This document shows, one piece after another, positions 11,690-24,300 of a DNA stretch of 64,000 bases. This DNA comes from Euborellia annulipes (taxonomy: Eukaryota > Arthropoda > Insecta > Dermaptera > Anisolabididae), in NCBI GenBank assembly GCA_023213315.1, contig JAKCPI010001563.1:620001-684000 (forward strand), given 5' to 3'. Made by a program: the position numbers and the translations under genes. Under the pieces are notes generated by a model. The model was not told the origin of the DNA and searched no databases. It worked only from the letters and a program-made list of their open reading frames with translations. The stretch's first letter is position 1. Each line of letters opens with the position of its first letter.

Positions 11690-13376
11690 TTCTTAATTAA
11701 AGACCGCTGCCACCATATAATAAAATAGAGCTTTATATAAAAAGGTCGTTTATTCCAAAAACGATTTAATAACAAAAACAGTAACCAAAATAACTATATA
11801 AAAACATCATATCAAAATAATAACAAAACATTATTACAACACATACCCCCTGCATACGGGTCAAGGACATATATCTAACAAATTTTATAAACTATAGAGA
11901 CAAAATTGGTGTTAAAATTTTAAACGCTGTTAGTAATTATAGAAAATATTTTATATTCTTTAAATTTTATTGATAAATTGTTGAGTTTGATGGCTGTAGA
12001 TACAGTGTAAAAAAAAATTTTAATTTTAGTTTGTTATAGTATACTAAATTTACAAAGGTTCCTTGTAAATGATAACTAACATTCATTTGTAAACTAAATA
12101 TACAAATCTATGCATTCAAAAAATTGTAATTTCACAACACGGTTTCTAATTTTACAATATAACGGCATTGTAATTTTCATTTTAAGGATGTCAGACGGTC
12201 AACCTTGCCGACTTTTTCAATCAACTCTTTTTTGCTTTCTTAATAAAGACATTTTTGGCACTACAGTATAAGGATTTATTTAAGTTATAATAATACAAAA
12301 AAATAATAATTTCAATTTTCAATTTTTTTTTTTAATTAATAAAATATAATTTTTAAAATATTCAATTAAGAAATATTTTTTACTTAAAATATGCAAAAAA
12401 TATTTGTTAATAAAACTTGAATTAGTTTTAATAAGTTTATTTAGAAATAAATTGCTAGGAAAGAATAAAGTATAATTCAAATGGAAAATATTGTTTACAC
12501 CGACGACAAGCATATATACCAAAAAAAGAGAAGAAATATTACTTCAGTGAGCGACCCCCCCCAACCCGACCGCCGCCATAACCCCCGTCAGCAAACGCGA
12601 CTCAGGCACCCGCCAAACCCTAAAGGTCAATATCCCATGGCTCCAGCCGTAATTTTTTTTTTTATATTAGTAAAATTACCACATTTGTAAATGGTTTTTG
12701 CAAAGAGTTTTGTAAAAACATAGTTAAACTGTATCGTAAATTTAGTATGTATTTGTCTTGGCACAGAACACGACTTTAAATTACCGAAGGTAAGAGAAAG
12801 TTGTGTCACACCAAAAAAAAGAAGAGCAATATGATTTTATTCTATAAAAAAACGCAAAAAATGATTATTTTTTTGCAAGATTGACCACTGTATAAATAAA
12901 AAAATTTTGAAGAATTTTCTCTTGTAAGGGCCACGCATAAGCAGTAAGCTCTAGAAATTTAATAAATGGACATGTGAAAAACGCCATTAGGAATTTATTT
13001 TAAATATTTTTTTAACCCTCTTACTCAGAAAAATGTTAAACTATTGATATGTTTTTTATCTAATCCGATATTTATAATTACTTGCTTGAGAAGCCTATTA
13101 AGAGTGCGAAGTGAAGCAGGTGATTTTCAAATCTCGAGTTCAAGGATACTCAGCTCAAATCACCAAATCTATAAGAGATTAAAATACACATTTTTGATAA
13201 TAATAATTAAATCTATAAATCTACTGTATTAAATTTTTATATAATATACTTTTGTGTAAATTGTAACAGAGAGAGAGAGAGAGAGGGAGAGAGAGAGAGA
13301 GAAAATGCGGGTCCGTCCCACATCTGCTAAGAGGAAGAGAAAAAGACTGGCATTTAGGCGCCAGAAGAAATGGCTA

Positions 13377-13440
13377 TCTTAGCTCGGAGAACTCGTGGTC
13401 GCCATCTCACAAACTGTGGGCCCTTGAGAATATTATCTTT
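13377..13440 (+). repeat. Interspersed repeat family B, copy 2
   Basis: Contains TTAGCTCGGAGAACTCGTGG followed by TCGCCATC. An (AG)n microsatellite with one interruption precedes it at about 13269-13303. Confidence 0.5.
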
Positions 13441-13799
13441 TCTTAGAATTTAGTAATATGCAACCTCCTATAAAAAATTTGTTTTTTGACCCATTCCGAG
13501 TTAAACATGATTTCCAACTCAAAAAATAAAGAAAAATCTGGTAGAATCAACATTTCTTATGGCCATAGTTTTATATTCTTCCAACAATGAAAAAAATATG
13601 CTGTACTTGTTAATAAGATTTTATCAGATGGGAAAAATTTACCCTAAAAATTAGTAAATATCAATTTCGCGAGCTTAGTTATTTAATCGTAAATAGAAAA
13701 ATGTGAACTAAAATTTGTATGTGGACTCAGACAAGCTGAGGAATAGTGAGAGTTAACCGTTAACCAAGGAAAAATAAATATGGTGTTATGAAGTTATCA

Positions 13800-14745
13800 A
13801 ATCTCTATATAATTATATAAATAAGAGTAGCTCATTTCCTTCTTTTTTGACACACAGACAGACCATTTTGCGGGACCAACTTTTTGGACAGTGGACCTCA
13901 AAACGTGTATTTCCATCAAGATCTCGACATTGATTTTTTGACATATAGGCATATATATATATATATACCGGTATACACATATTAATATATAAGTAAGAGA
14001 GAGTAAAAAATACCCTAAAAAATTTTTACACCTTTAAAAAATAAATTCCGTATTATTTTTATTAATTTAATAAGCATAGCCCATAAATCTACAAATGATT
14101 GAATTATTAAATAAAAAATCTGGTGTGGCTGGCGCACAGCACACAACTTTCTCTTACTCTTCGGTAAGAGAAAGTGGTGCACCGTGCTTGTCACACCAGA
14201 ATTTTTGTGTCGAGATATATTTATTATAGTATCGCATAGCACCTTAGTTAACTTGAGCACTTGCATTTCATAAGTAAAAAAAAGTAAAAAAGTCAATCGA
14301 TTCAAAATTTCCATAGGCTCTGTGTATTCTAAATGTTGACTGCTTGAAATAAACTTTGGTTATTTTTCAAAATTTTAATCTCATATTTGGATATTTTATA
14401 CCCAATAGAGAATCCTATACAAAATTACATAAGAATTGGAAAACAATTTTTACTTTCTCTTTTAAATGTGTAAAAAATCCCTTTTCAATCGAAATGAACA
14501 TGCAAATCTCCATAGGGATTTGACATTGACTCTATGGAAGGAAGAGCAGGAAAATTAATTTGAAAAATCTGAATAAAGTGTTTTCAAACAATTTTCACAA
14601 TAAATTTCACTGATATACTTTTCAAAGAGCATCTAAAAAATATTTGATTTATATGAATTTTAATCTAAAAAAATATTCTGTTACCATGGCAACCATTTCC
14701 CCTATCGTTCCTATGAAGTACAAGAGTAAAGTATGTATTAAAAGT
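13800..14745 (+). repeat. Interspersed repeat family C, copies 2 and 3 (partial, head to tail)
   Basis: 13800-14008 matches the right-hand end of the copy at 34912-36178 (GCGGGACCAACTTTTTGGAC to the TAAGAGAGAGTAAAAA end). 14119-14745 matches its left-hand half, beginning with a hairpin at 14119-14200 (TCTGGTGTG ... CACACCAGA) and running through TGTTGACTGCTTGAAATAAA. About 110 bp of other sequence separates them. Confidence 0.65.
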
Positions 14746-15118
14746 TTCATAAACCGGTTTATGAAAAATTTCATACACTAGTTAAAAAAATCGCCTCGAG
14801 AGGTCGCGAGGTTTGAACTCGAGCTCTTGGTTTCTTTCACATTGTTAAGAACCAATGGCGTAGCGAGCTTAACTCGAGCTCGGGGCACAATACCTTTTTA
14901 GCGCCCGAAAGTATATGAAAAACGATTGAAAATTCATATTTTTTTTACAGTGTAAATAAGTATATTAAAAAAAAATTATGAATTTTCATATTCTGGCGCT
15001 TTTTAAATATGAATTTTTAATAATTTTCATTCATCCTAATTCGTGGGCTGGCACGCCCTGTTTTATTTTCCAAAATGAGGTCACAAATCAAAAAAATACA
15101 TATATTAAATGATATATC

Positions 15119-15436
15119 GTGATTGGAGTTGAGCAGCGGAACATCTTTTCACGAGATGTGTGCTTTTCATATAAGAGAATGCAACATTTTTCTAATAAAT
15201 CCGGTGTGTCGAATGGACCCGATGGCCAATGGCCGTTGACCTTTGGTGGTAATGAGCTGGCCATTGGGGGTTCAGCCGGGCAACACGCGACTTCCGCTGA
15301 GCCCCTTTCAACAAAGCCACTCGCTCCTCTCAAACAGGAAGCGACGCTCAATAGAACTTCCGGCAAGCCTTGGGCGCCGCCCCCGACCACTCAATCAAAA
15401 CTGCAGGCGTCTCTTCTAAAAACCCCAAGAAACTAA
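15119..15436. other. GC-rich island with overlapping open frames on both strands
   Basis: About 300 bp of raised G+C with long open frames on + (15119-15436) and - (15390-15088). Neither product shows a domain I recognise. Open frames come cheaply in GC-rich sequence. It could be an alternative promoter or untranslated exon of the PAN-ZP gene, part of an unrecognised transposon, or foreign. No call is made. Confidence 0.3.
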
Positions 15437-16138
15437 CAATTACTTCAATATTTTAATTGAGTGCTTATTGGATCGATTGATTTTCATTGTTACAAGACAT
15501 ACATATGTTTTAACAATTCATTTGTGGATAAGGAGACGAGACTTCGAAATTACAAGACGATCAAACAACTAGCTTATGAATTTCAGAAGAAAGAAAACAG
15601 AAAAATCTTTTAGGAATCGGGCTATACATCGTTGTGTTTTCGACTATAAAATAAGAGGATCTAAAAGATTTTGCTGCCACATCTCATCTGGATTTCCTAC
15701 ATTCTCAAACTAACATATTTTTTATTTCTAGACCTGTATTCAGAATTATCCTTAAGAAAAATTTTAAGATATATAAATTTATATAAATAATATTTTTTTA
15801 AACTAAAAAAATATATTAGAAAAATTGTAATTTTTTTTTTTTAATTTAAAAATTAAAAAAATAATTATTATTTATCAAATAGTTATTAATTAAGTTATTA
15901 ATTAGGAAATAATTTAAGAAATAAATAAACTTAAAATAAATAGTTGTCAAAATTGTTCATTGACAGACGTCCACAGTCGAAAGCAAGTTTTCTGATTGGC
16001 TAAATCAAGCACAATCTTAAAATCATCTCTTATACAGGTCGAACAGCTTAATCTCCTACATTCAAAGAACTTAATTAAACAATGAAGAATAATATACCGT
16101 TTTGTAAATTGTGAGTAATAAAAATGAATATTTAATCG

Positions 16139-16363
16139 GTCCAAGTCTCTTTATTTTCCCTTGCCGAGTTTCGGAGACTAAAAGTCCTTGATCCTCAGGA
16201 CACGGGGTGTCAAAAGATATCTTGTCAAGTGAAGGAGCAGATAATAAGGATAAGCTCCCATCGACTACACACCCATAGATCGTTGGAAGCAAAATGCCTT
16301 TTACCATCCCATGGATGACGTTTAGTTTCAGAAACGTTGGCATGGAAAAATAAAGAGACTTGG
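16139..16363. repeat. Inverted repeat, degenerate hammerhead-like arms
   Basis: CCAAGTCTCTTTATTTT on the left pairs with AAAATAAAGAGACTTGG on the right. The left arm read on - has CTGAGGA, a hairpin with GGACT/AGTC, then GAAACTCG; the right arm has GAAACGTT. AATAAA follows both. The core is too eroded to call a ribozyme. Confidence 0.45.
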
Positions 16364-17754
16364 ATTTTGTCATTTATCTCACAAGATCCTAAGAAGGTGT
16401 TGACAATGGGATTGATTTTGCCCCAATATTCATCCAGAACCACGATTTTAATCACATCTCCTGAACGATCTTTTGAAATTGTGTGCTAACAATTAAGATG
16501 TTTGTCTATAGTGCTGGGCTCACTTTTCACTTTTATAACAATCCATTGAATAGAAGGGGATTTATTCTAAAAAAAAGAGTTGGCTATAAGATGATAAACA
16601 TGCGTCATTAGCCCTACATTAAGAAACTTGTTAATTAGAAAAATGAATTATTTTATCTTGTTATATTGCCCGATTAGATTATTCTATCAATCTAGGGAGA
16701 TGAAACTATAGAAGCGCTGAACCCCCCTCCCATTATAAATTTCTGGCTATATCTATAAGCATATTATTTTAATTCAACGAAAGAGGAAGTACAAAATAAT
16801 TATGACTCCCATATCTGAGTCCATCTGTTCCTGAGTTTCCGTGCAAGCGTACTGACCAAAAAGCTCGGACAATCCCTAAAAAAAATACAAGAATTAATGT
16901 ACTTGACATATAAAATCTGCATTTTGTGTGTTCGATAAATAGTAAATGGGGTCAAGGAATGTCCTAAGAGCAAATTCCGCTATGCTATATGCTAGCAACA
17001 AAAGTCATTCTGTATTACAAATCAAGTATTAAAAGAGATTCTCCCTTATTTAAACACCTTATTAAAATGAAATGATAATTTTTTTTTATTTTACTCTCCA
17101 TTGATTTAACATTCTATTAATAAATATTCACAACAAAATTTGTGAATAAAAATTATAATTTTTAATTTATATTACTCTCTGATTAACATCAACTTAATGA
17201 ATATAATTGAAAAAGTGAGTGACATTTTTCATGGAAATTCAATGTAGATGATTTCATCTGTATCATATTAAACGAACGAATCGAATTTAAATAGCTAATG
17301 TTTGCTATTAACGAGGGAAACAATAAAAAGAGAAAAAGTTCCAAGGCCAGAGAGTTGCAGAGTAATAAAATGGTGTGGCTACGGGCTCACATAGCTATTT
17401 ATGTATTACTCTGATCCGGGTTTAGAAATCAATCAAATTTAATTAGAATCGAAGTTTCCAGAGTTGTTATAATTAATAAATTCACAACTGCTGTTTCTTA
17501 TAAAAAAATGACCTCCAATTTCCCCCCACAGCCACCGTTTTCGGGCGGCTACCCCAAATATTTTCATCTCATTTCATTTATTTTACGGTCATCAATTAGA
17601 TTTGTAGGGACGAAAAGAAATATTGTAGCGTTAAAAATTCTTCTGAAGGTCTAGAGGCGAAAAGTTCAATAACATCAAGTTTTGTAGCCAGAGGGTATAT
17701 TTGGGGGGGGGGGAGGGGTCGCTTATATTGTTAAAAAAATCATTAAAATTTTTT

Positions 17755-18262
17755 TTCGCAATTTTTTCACTTAATTTCTACAAATTCCAAGGATATGAAA
17801 TATCCTCACAATCAATGACAGGCGGGGTCAGCCAGGAAGAGTGTCTCTACATCAAAGAAACTTCCAAATTTACCACTTTTCGGTCCAAGGTTATTCGACC
17901 ATCATCAGGTATCCGGGAGCTGTCATATGTGAATTTGCAACATCATATGTTGACTTAGACTTGTTGAATTTGTTGAATCCCATGGCGTAGAAACGTTAGG
18001 AGTATTCAATTGGACCAATAGCAAAATTTATATTTTTAAAATTTCAAAAAGTCTACGTCAACATGTGATGTTGCAAATTCACATATGACAGCTCCCGGAT
18101 ACCTGATAATGGTCGAATAACATTGGACCGAAACGTCATAAATTGGGATGTTTCTTTGATGTAGAGACACTCTTCCTGGCTGCCGCCGCCTGCCATTGAT
18201 TGCGAGGTTACTTAATATTTCATGTACTTGGAATTTGTAGGAATTAAGTGAAAAAATTTCGA
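17755..18262. repeat. Long inverted repeat with two hammerhead-like motifs
   Basis: Arms of about 200 bp (17755-17955 and 18049-18262) match closely and are separated by under 100 bp. Motif cores: 17874-17908 on - (CTGATGA intact, GAAAAGTG altered) and 18103-18137 on + (CTGATAA altered, GAAACGTC intact). The stem II arms GGTC and GGACC pair in both. Each arm carries a different lesion. Confidence 0.65.
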
Positions 18263-19311
18263 AAAAAAGAAAAAAACGAGTATTTTAAACAAATTTAAGA
18301 GAAAATCCTCCTCTAAATCTACCTCTAGGTTACAAATATTTTTGAGCTCTCGCATCTTTAGACGTTCAGAAGAAATTTTAAGGGTAAAATTTCATTCCCC
18401 CAAATCTAATTGATGTCTTTTCGTAATCGGGAGGTAATTTTACATAAGAATCCTTAGGCTTTGTCATTTGTCAAATTTCATTTTTCTGAACATTGTTATT
18501 AAAGTTTATTTATATCTTAATTGAGATAGAAAGTACTAAGAGGGTAACATCTATTGTTAACGCCCACGGTTACATAAATATGATGAGCCCTGTTTACAAA
18601 AACTTATTTTAATTAATTAAATTTTTATCTATGAATTTTTTAACCAATATATGTTCATTAATGAGAAATAATTTATTATTTATCTATCGCATGATCTGGG
18701 GAAAAACATTTCTATTATCAACTATAAATATTTTAAATTAATTAAGTATAATTTTAAATTTTTATTTTTTTAATCTGATTAGATTAATTTTAATTGACTT
18801 TAGAGATATTCATGCCTAAGAATTTTGTAAAAAGGAAAAATAGAAAACAAATTGCCTATCAAATAAATAGATATTTTGCAATATCATCCAGCAATTTATG
18901 CAAATTATGCCCGGTGCAGATCTGCGTCAAAAGTGTCGCGAACCTTGAAATATATTGTTTTCAATTACTCATAGTGTCTGCTGCTATTTATTGGTTCTCC
19001 CCCGTGCTATTAGAACCAATATAATGTATTGCTATTTCAAAACCCACTTCTCTTTTTGTGACGTAGCGTTTGTACCGGGCCTAAGGGTGCTTATCAAAAA
19101 TTAAGAAATGTAGAATCAGGATCGAGGTCCAAATTTATTCACGCCATGCAATAGTTTATTAGAGTCCAATCATTTGGATTTTCTCAACAAAATGTTTAGA
19201 GAATCAAATTCAAAGTGGCAAAGACCTCCTTTCTCAAATATTGAATTAAATAATTTTCATATTATTTATTTTTCATTTGATTTTAATTATTAATTCAATT
19301 TTTTTTTTCAG

Positions 19312-19378
19312 AATTTATTAAATAAAATTGGATTTGCTTCAGCTATACTTCATCTTCTAATAATTAGACAAATAAATG
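19312..19378 (+). CDS. Proposed signal-peptide exon of the PAN-ZP gene
   Basis: A run of T followed by CAG at 19311 gives a strong acceptor. The exon reads through 67 bp to a GT donor at 19379 in phase 1, which matches the first PAN exon (19612). It codes a hydrophobic stretch (IGFASAILHLLII) then RQING, and joins to Ala-Gln-Cys at the start of PAN1. This makes a credible signal-peptide core with cleavage near NGA|QC. It has no in-frame Met, so an upstream exon must supply the start; 5933-5953 is the best candidate seen. Confidence 0.62.
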
Positions 19379-19611
19379 GTAAATATTTTTAGATAATTCT
19401 TAATCTAGGCATTTCCCGTCGTTACAGCGATTTCAGCCCCATCATTTCAATGATATTCGTATAGTGACAATCAACAACTTATAAGTCTTGGAAAAACAAA
19501 CTCGAGATAAAAAAAATTTTTAGAATTTAGAAATATTTAAATTTGTATTTATTTTATCAAACAAATAAAACATTGAATTTTTTTGTCATCTGAAGTTTTT
19601 TCCTTTTTCAG

Positions 19612-21336
19612 CCCAATGTTTTGGAGGAACTGAAACATACGAAAAGACGTCAGGTGCACAATTTTCTGTGGGTTCACCTCAGGGAATCCTCACAGGGCTT
19701 GGAATCACAAGAGACTGTGCAGCCCTATGTAGGCAAACTACATCTTGCGCAGCGTTTGCCATAAGTAACCTAAATACTAATACCCTTTTATATTATCGTG
19801 CCATAGTAGTTACCATATACACTTTTAAATTTTAGATTATGAGAATCAAAGATGTCAATCCTTTACCATCGATTCATCTGGACATCGAAGTAGTTTAAAT
19901 GAAAAAATAGGCAGCAATTATTTTGAAAAAATTTGTTTACAAGGAGGTAATTTAGATAATGTTAGCATTCAAAAAATTCAACATTTATTATCTATTTTCA
20001 TTGCAGTTTCGAATTTGAATGCCATGTGTCGAGATCGATTATGGGTTTTCGAACGAGTCGTCGGAGCTTTTTTGGAGGATTTCGACGACCACGAAGAACG
20101 CAATGTTCAATCAAAAACAGAATGCGAAAAACTTTGCTTATTTGAGAGTTCATTTACTTGCAGGTAAGTTAAAAAATTTTATAAAAAGGAAGCCTTAGTA
20201 GATAGTTGGTTTAATTAGTTCTTGAGTTTTTTCTTATTGCTTCACTACCTGAGCACTTAATCACATACTTTAAGGAGTGTCTGTGGTCATTTGTGTCAGT
20301 CACTTTTTAGAGGACCACTTCTACTCTGTTAAGGTATGCCCTGATACGATAAGAGTTGAAACAATTCAGTAAATAGGGATGACAGACTATCCATTCAACG
20401 TGACAGCAAAAAATTGTTTGGAAATATTTTGTATATCGAGGGTAAAATTTGATCCAGAATAAATTTTTTTATAGATCTGCTGAATTTGATGGTTCTGTTG
20501 GGATTTGTCGATTGAGCCGAGAAGATCGTCGAAGTCAGCCTGGAGCCTTTCGAAGAGTTCCTGGAAGTCCGGTGGATTATCTCGAGAATCAATGTGTCCG
20601 CCGTAAGGACATATTTCAAAATGATTGATAATATATTTATGTTATTATTTGGATACACTAATCTTTTAAATTTATTGTAGCTCTTCCTGATTGTCGTTAC
20701 AATGTTCGTCAGGGAAGTTCTGTGATTTCAATGGATGAACTACAATTTGCTGGAAGCCAAGGAGAATGTGAAGCACTGTGTGATCAGGTATTTAATACTA
20801 TAGACTAAAAGAAAAGTCAAATATTTGGCAAAATATAAATTATTTTTTAAACAATTATTGAATAAATTTTAAAGAGATGCCAGTAATAATGGTAGGTAAT
20901 AAAAAAAGTAGAATGAAAAATTATAAAGGGAAATTTGCGAGAAGATACAGAGAAAATGTAGATAAAAACGAAAAAGAACGTTTTAAAAATGAGTAAGTAC
21001 TGGGTATTTTAAAATCAGAGACGATGTGAACTAGTGCATTAAAAAAACGATTGATGTCATATCGCCTTGGGTTTAGGCAACCATATTTACATTTCATTTA
21101 TACATGAAGCATCACTAATTGACTGTTTACTAGCCTATCTATTAAGAAACACTAACTTTAAGGCTTACGTTTTTTTCTATTTTATTAATAGGCAAGTGCC
21201 TTCACCTGCCGAGCCTTTACATTTTCAAAAGAAGAAAATAGATGCTATTTAAGTGGAGATGATTCGGTATCTTTGAGTAATGCTCCACTTACTGTTAGAC
21301 CTCTTGCCATCTATGCCGAGAAACAATGCAGCATAA
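19612..21336 (+). CDS. PAN triplet 1 (PAN1-PAN3) of the PAN-ZP gene
   Basis: Part of the PAN-ZP gene; six exons. PAN1 (19612-19946) is type A: it opens QCFGGTETYEKTSG and closes NYFEKICLQG. PAN2 (20007-20602) is type B: it has LWVFERVVG, the CRSAEFD core, CRLSREDRR and ends DYLENQC. PAN3 (20681-21336) is type C: it starts CRYNV, has FTCRAFTF and CYLSGDDS and ends EKQC. Introns inside PAN1 (phase 1), PAN2 (phase 2, after the CR of FTCR) and PAN3 (phase 0) split the domains; boundary introns are phase 1. This triplet has the most introns, which suggests it may keep the ancestral structure. Confidence 0.9.
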
Positions 21337-24300
21337 GTAAGTGATTATTTACAAATAACAAATTTAATTAATTTTCATCAAGAATTGTAGACATAGAAAC
21401 AATATAACCTTATTAAGAGAACAATTTTTGAATAAAAGATAAATAATATGCGTAGATTAGGTAGAACTGAAAAATTTAAAGATTTTTTTCATTTTTTCAA
21501 TTCATTGGTTGGTAGAGGTTATCTTTTAATTAATCACCTTTCAATTAAACTAACATTGAATGCCTAATTAAGAAAAAATTTTTTATTATCCTATTCAAAT
21601 TCGATAGGAATAAAATCTATTAGTTGCTTTTTGAGGTTGTGGCTGGTGATGTGATAATAATGGAGGAATGGAGGATTGAACCTGGATCATTCTAATTTGG
21701 CTGATATCTCCATTCCTCCATTATTAAAATCTATTATTTAAATAAAAAATATAGGGTAAGAGAAAGTAAAAACAGCCAAATATTATTTCGTCATGTTACA
21801 TGTTTTCGTTCATGTTTACAGGTCAGTGTGATGATGGCCTGTTTACTTTCGAGAAAGTGACTGGCCACTTTTTAAGAAATGCCCAACAAGTAGGATTGGC
21901 CATGGCTTCTTCCCCAGGAGTCACTTTGGAGTGTGGAGCAAGATGTCTGGAATCAGGTAGTGACTGTCCTGCTTTCTCTCTCGATTATAATGCCATGAAG
22001 TGCTTCAAATTGGATAGGAACACTCAGGGACGAGGGGCTGATCTGAGTCCTCGAGAAGGACATTCCTATTTTGAGAAGATATGTTTGAGAGGTATGAATA
22101 CTGAAAATATAATTTTAACCATCTCTATTTCTATATAAAATATTTTTAATAGGTCCTCTTCGAGGGTGCGAAGGTCGAGCTTGGGCGTTTGAAAGACGAC
22201 CTGGGAAACAAATCCGAGGGCATGATCAACTCACTCTGACTTTAGTGCAAAGCAGACGAGATTGTATGGAAGCGTGTCTGACAGAACGTCGATTTGAATG
22301 CCGATCTGCTGAATATGATACGCAATCAGCTGAGTGTCGATTGAGTGCTGAGGACCGCAGAACGAAACCTGACGATTATGTTGATAGTCCTCCAACAACG
22401 GAATATTTAGAAAACCAATGTCTACCAGTCATTAGAGGGTAAAATGAGAAACCATTATAAACTTGATGCATTACTATAAAAGTAAACTCTGAAATAACCA
22501 AACAGGATTAAAAAGTACCAGGAGTGTTATACTCGACTAATACTGAATATCAACATTTATCCAAAATTTCTCAGGGAAGTTGTATTGATGAAGACATAAA
22601 TATCAATAAAAATTAATTCGAATCAAGAAAAATAATGAATCTTCTTTTTCTTTTGTCTTCATAGAGTCATCATTCAAAAATATTGCATCAAGTTTTATTA
22701 ATATTGAAATTGAAATTATAATTTTTGTTCATTTTATATTTTCAGGTGTAACTTTAAACCGGTGGCAAACTCTTATCCAAGATATTTGGATCTCGTTGTT
22801 AGTCACGTGAGCGATGAAGCTGATTGTGAGAGACGCTGCTATGAACATAGTGACTTCATTTGCCGATCATTTTCGTATTACCCTAGTGGAAGTCAGTGTT
22901 TCCTGAGCGGAGATGACAGAGGTATTTTTAGGAAAATATTTTATACAAGCCTAATATACTTCTCGTATTATTATAATTAATATATAATAGAATTTTTTCA
23001 AATGCCAAAAGAAAATAGATCAATTATCATTTAATAAAGTATTCAAAATAAATTAATAACCGAGAAATTTGGATTAATTAGCAGAAAGAGCCGGGGTAGT
23101 GTGCCACTTATCTTTAGGCTTAAGCTCTACTCAAAACTCTTTTTTAACTTGTCAGGCTATAGAATTACCGCAATGGGAAATTCAATATTTTGCAACTTCT
23201 AGATATAGGGGTTGGTTTTATAACCCATCAACGGTATTTTTTTTTTTTTTATTGAATAAAAAATATTTGTATTGTTCAGGATCTGCAGGTACCGATGCGT
23301 TAATGAGCCGGCCAGGAACCAACTACTACGAGCGTATCTGTCAGGGCCCAAATAACAACAATCCTCCTGGGAACCCAAACAACGGCAATGAGCCAGGTAC
23401 AATGTTCAGCAGAACCGACCGAATACCGAGTAAGCGCACTATCTGATTAATAGGCATGAACGCCTAGTTGCTAGCTGCCTGCCGGTCTGCCGGTCGCACT
23501 TAATTCGACACAAGTGCTCGTTAGTCATCACTGGTATCTTAGTTGTAATGCTTAGTTGATAGTAGTATTAATGATAAGCTTTCGTTTCTATCAATCAGTT
23601 AATAATTAGTATAAATAAAAATAAAAAGAATTAATTAAAAAATTCAATGAAATTATATTTTTTTTAAGAGGGTTGATTATTAGGCAGCCATTCTCAGATA
23701 CTCTAGAAGTTCTAGTGAATTCTTAATGGCCATGTGTGATGAAGACCGGTGCGCATGAGCAATCTGCGCTTTTTGTTGCATGATAGACAATATGCAAACA
23801 CTTGGCTTTTATTTAACAAAAAAAAATGACAAATTCAAAAATAAATAGTTAACTTTAGATGTTTTTTTTAATGAATTTTTTAATTAATTTTTTATTTATA
23901 TCTTGAACTAAACTTTTAGTTTCTTATAGAATCCCTGCACATAAAATATTTCTTTTTTTTTAGTAGTAGTAACTAACTAATGTAGTTTACCCTAGTAGAA
24001 CGCGAATGATGATAATAATAATTATACAATATATATTCAATACTCCTATATCTCTTAGACAATTTTAGAAACTATTCGGCTTTGACATAAATAATATACC
24101 ATAACATTGTGGAAAAAGTTTGTAAGCTCATTCTAAAAAGTAGACAAGTCAAAAACTCACGAATAAATAAAGATTAAAGGTTTGTTTTTAAATATATTTA
24201 TGTATGTGAAAATATTATATTTTACCTTGAACGCAGGTGGTCGCTGTCTCGTTGGCAGAGCTCACTTCGAAAAAGTCACTGGTCATGAGATGAAAAGTCA

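Noticed and set aside
14015..14314. Minus-strand open frame of 99 codons
   Set aside because: It covers the hairpin end of repeat family C, so it is a repeat and not a gene.
16071..16455. Two overlapping minus-strand open frames
   Set aside because: They coincide with the 16139-16363 inverted repeat and show no recognisable protein features.
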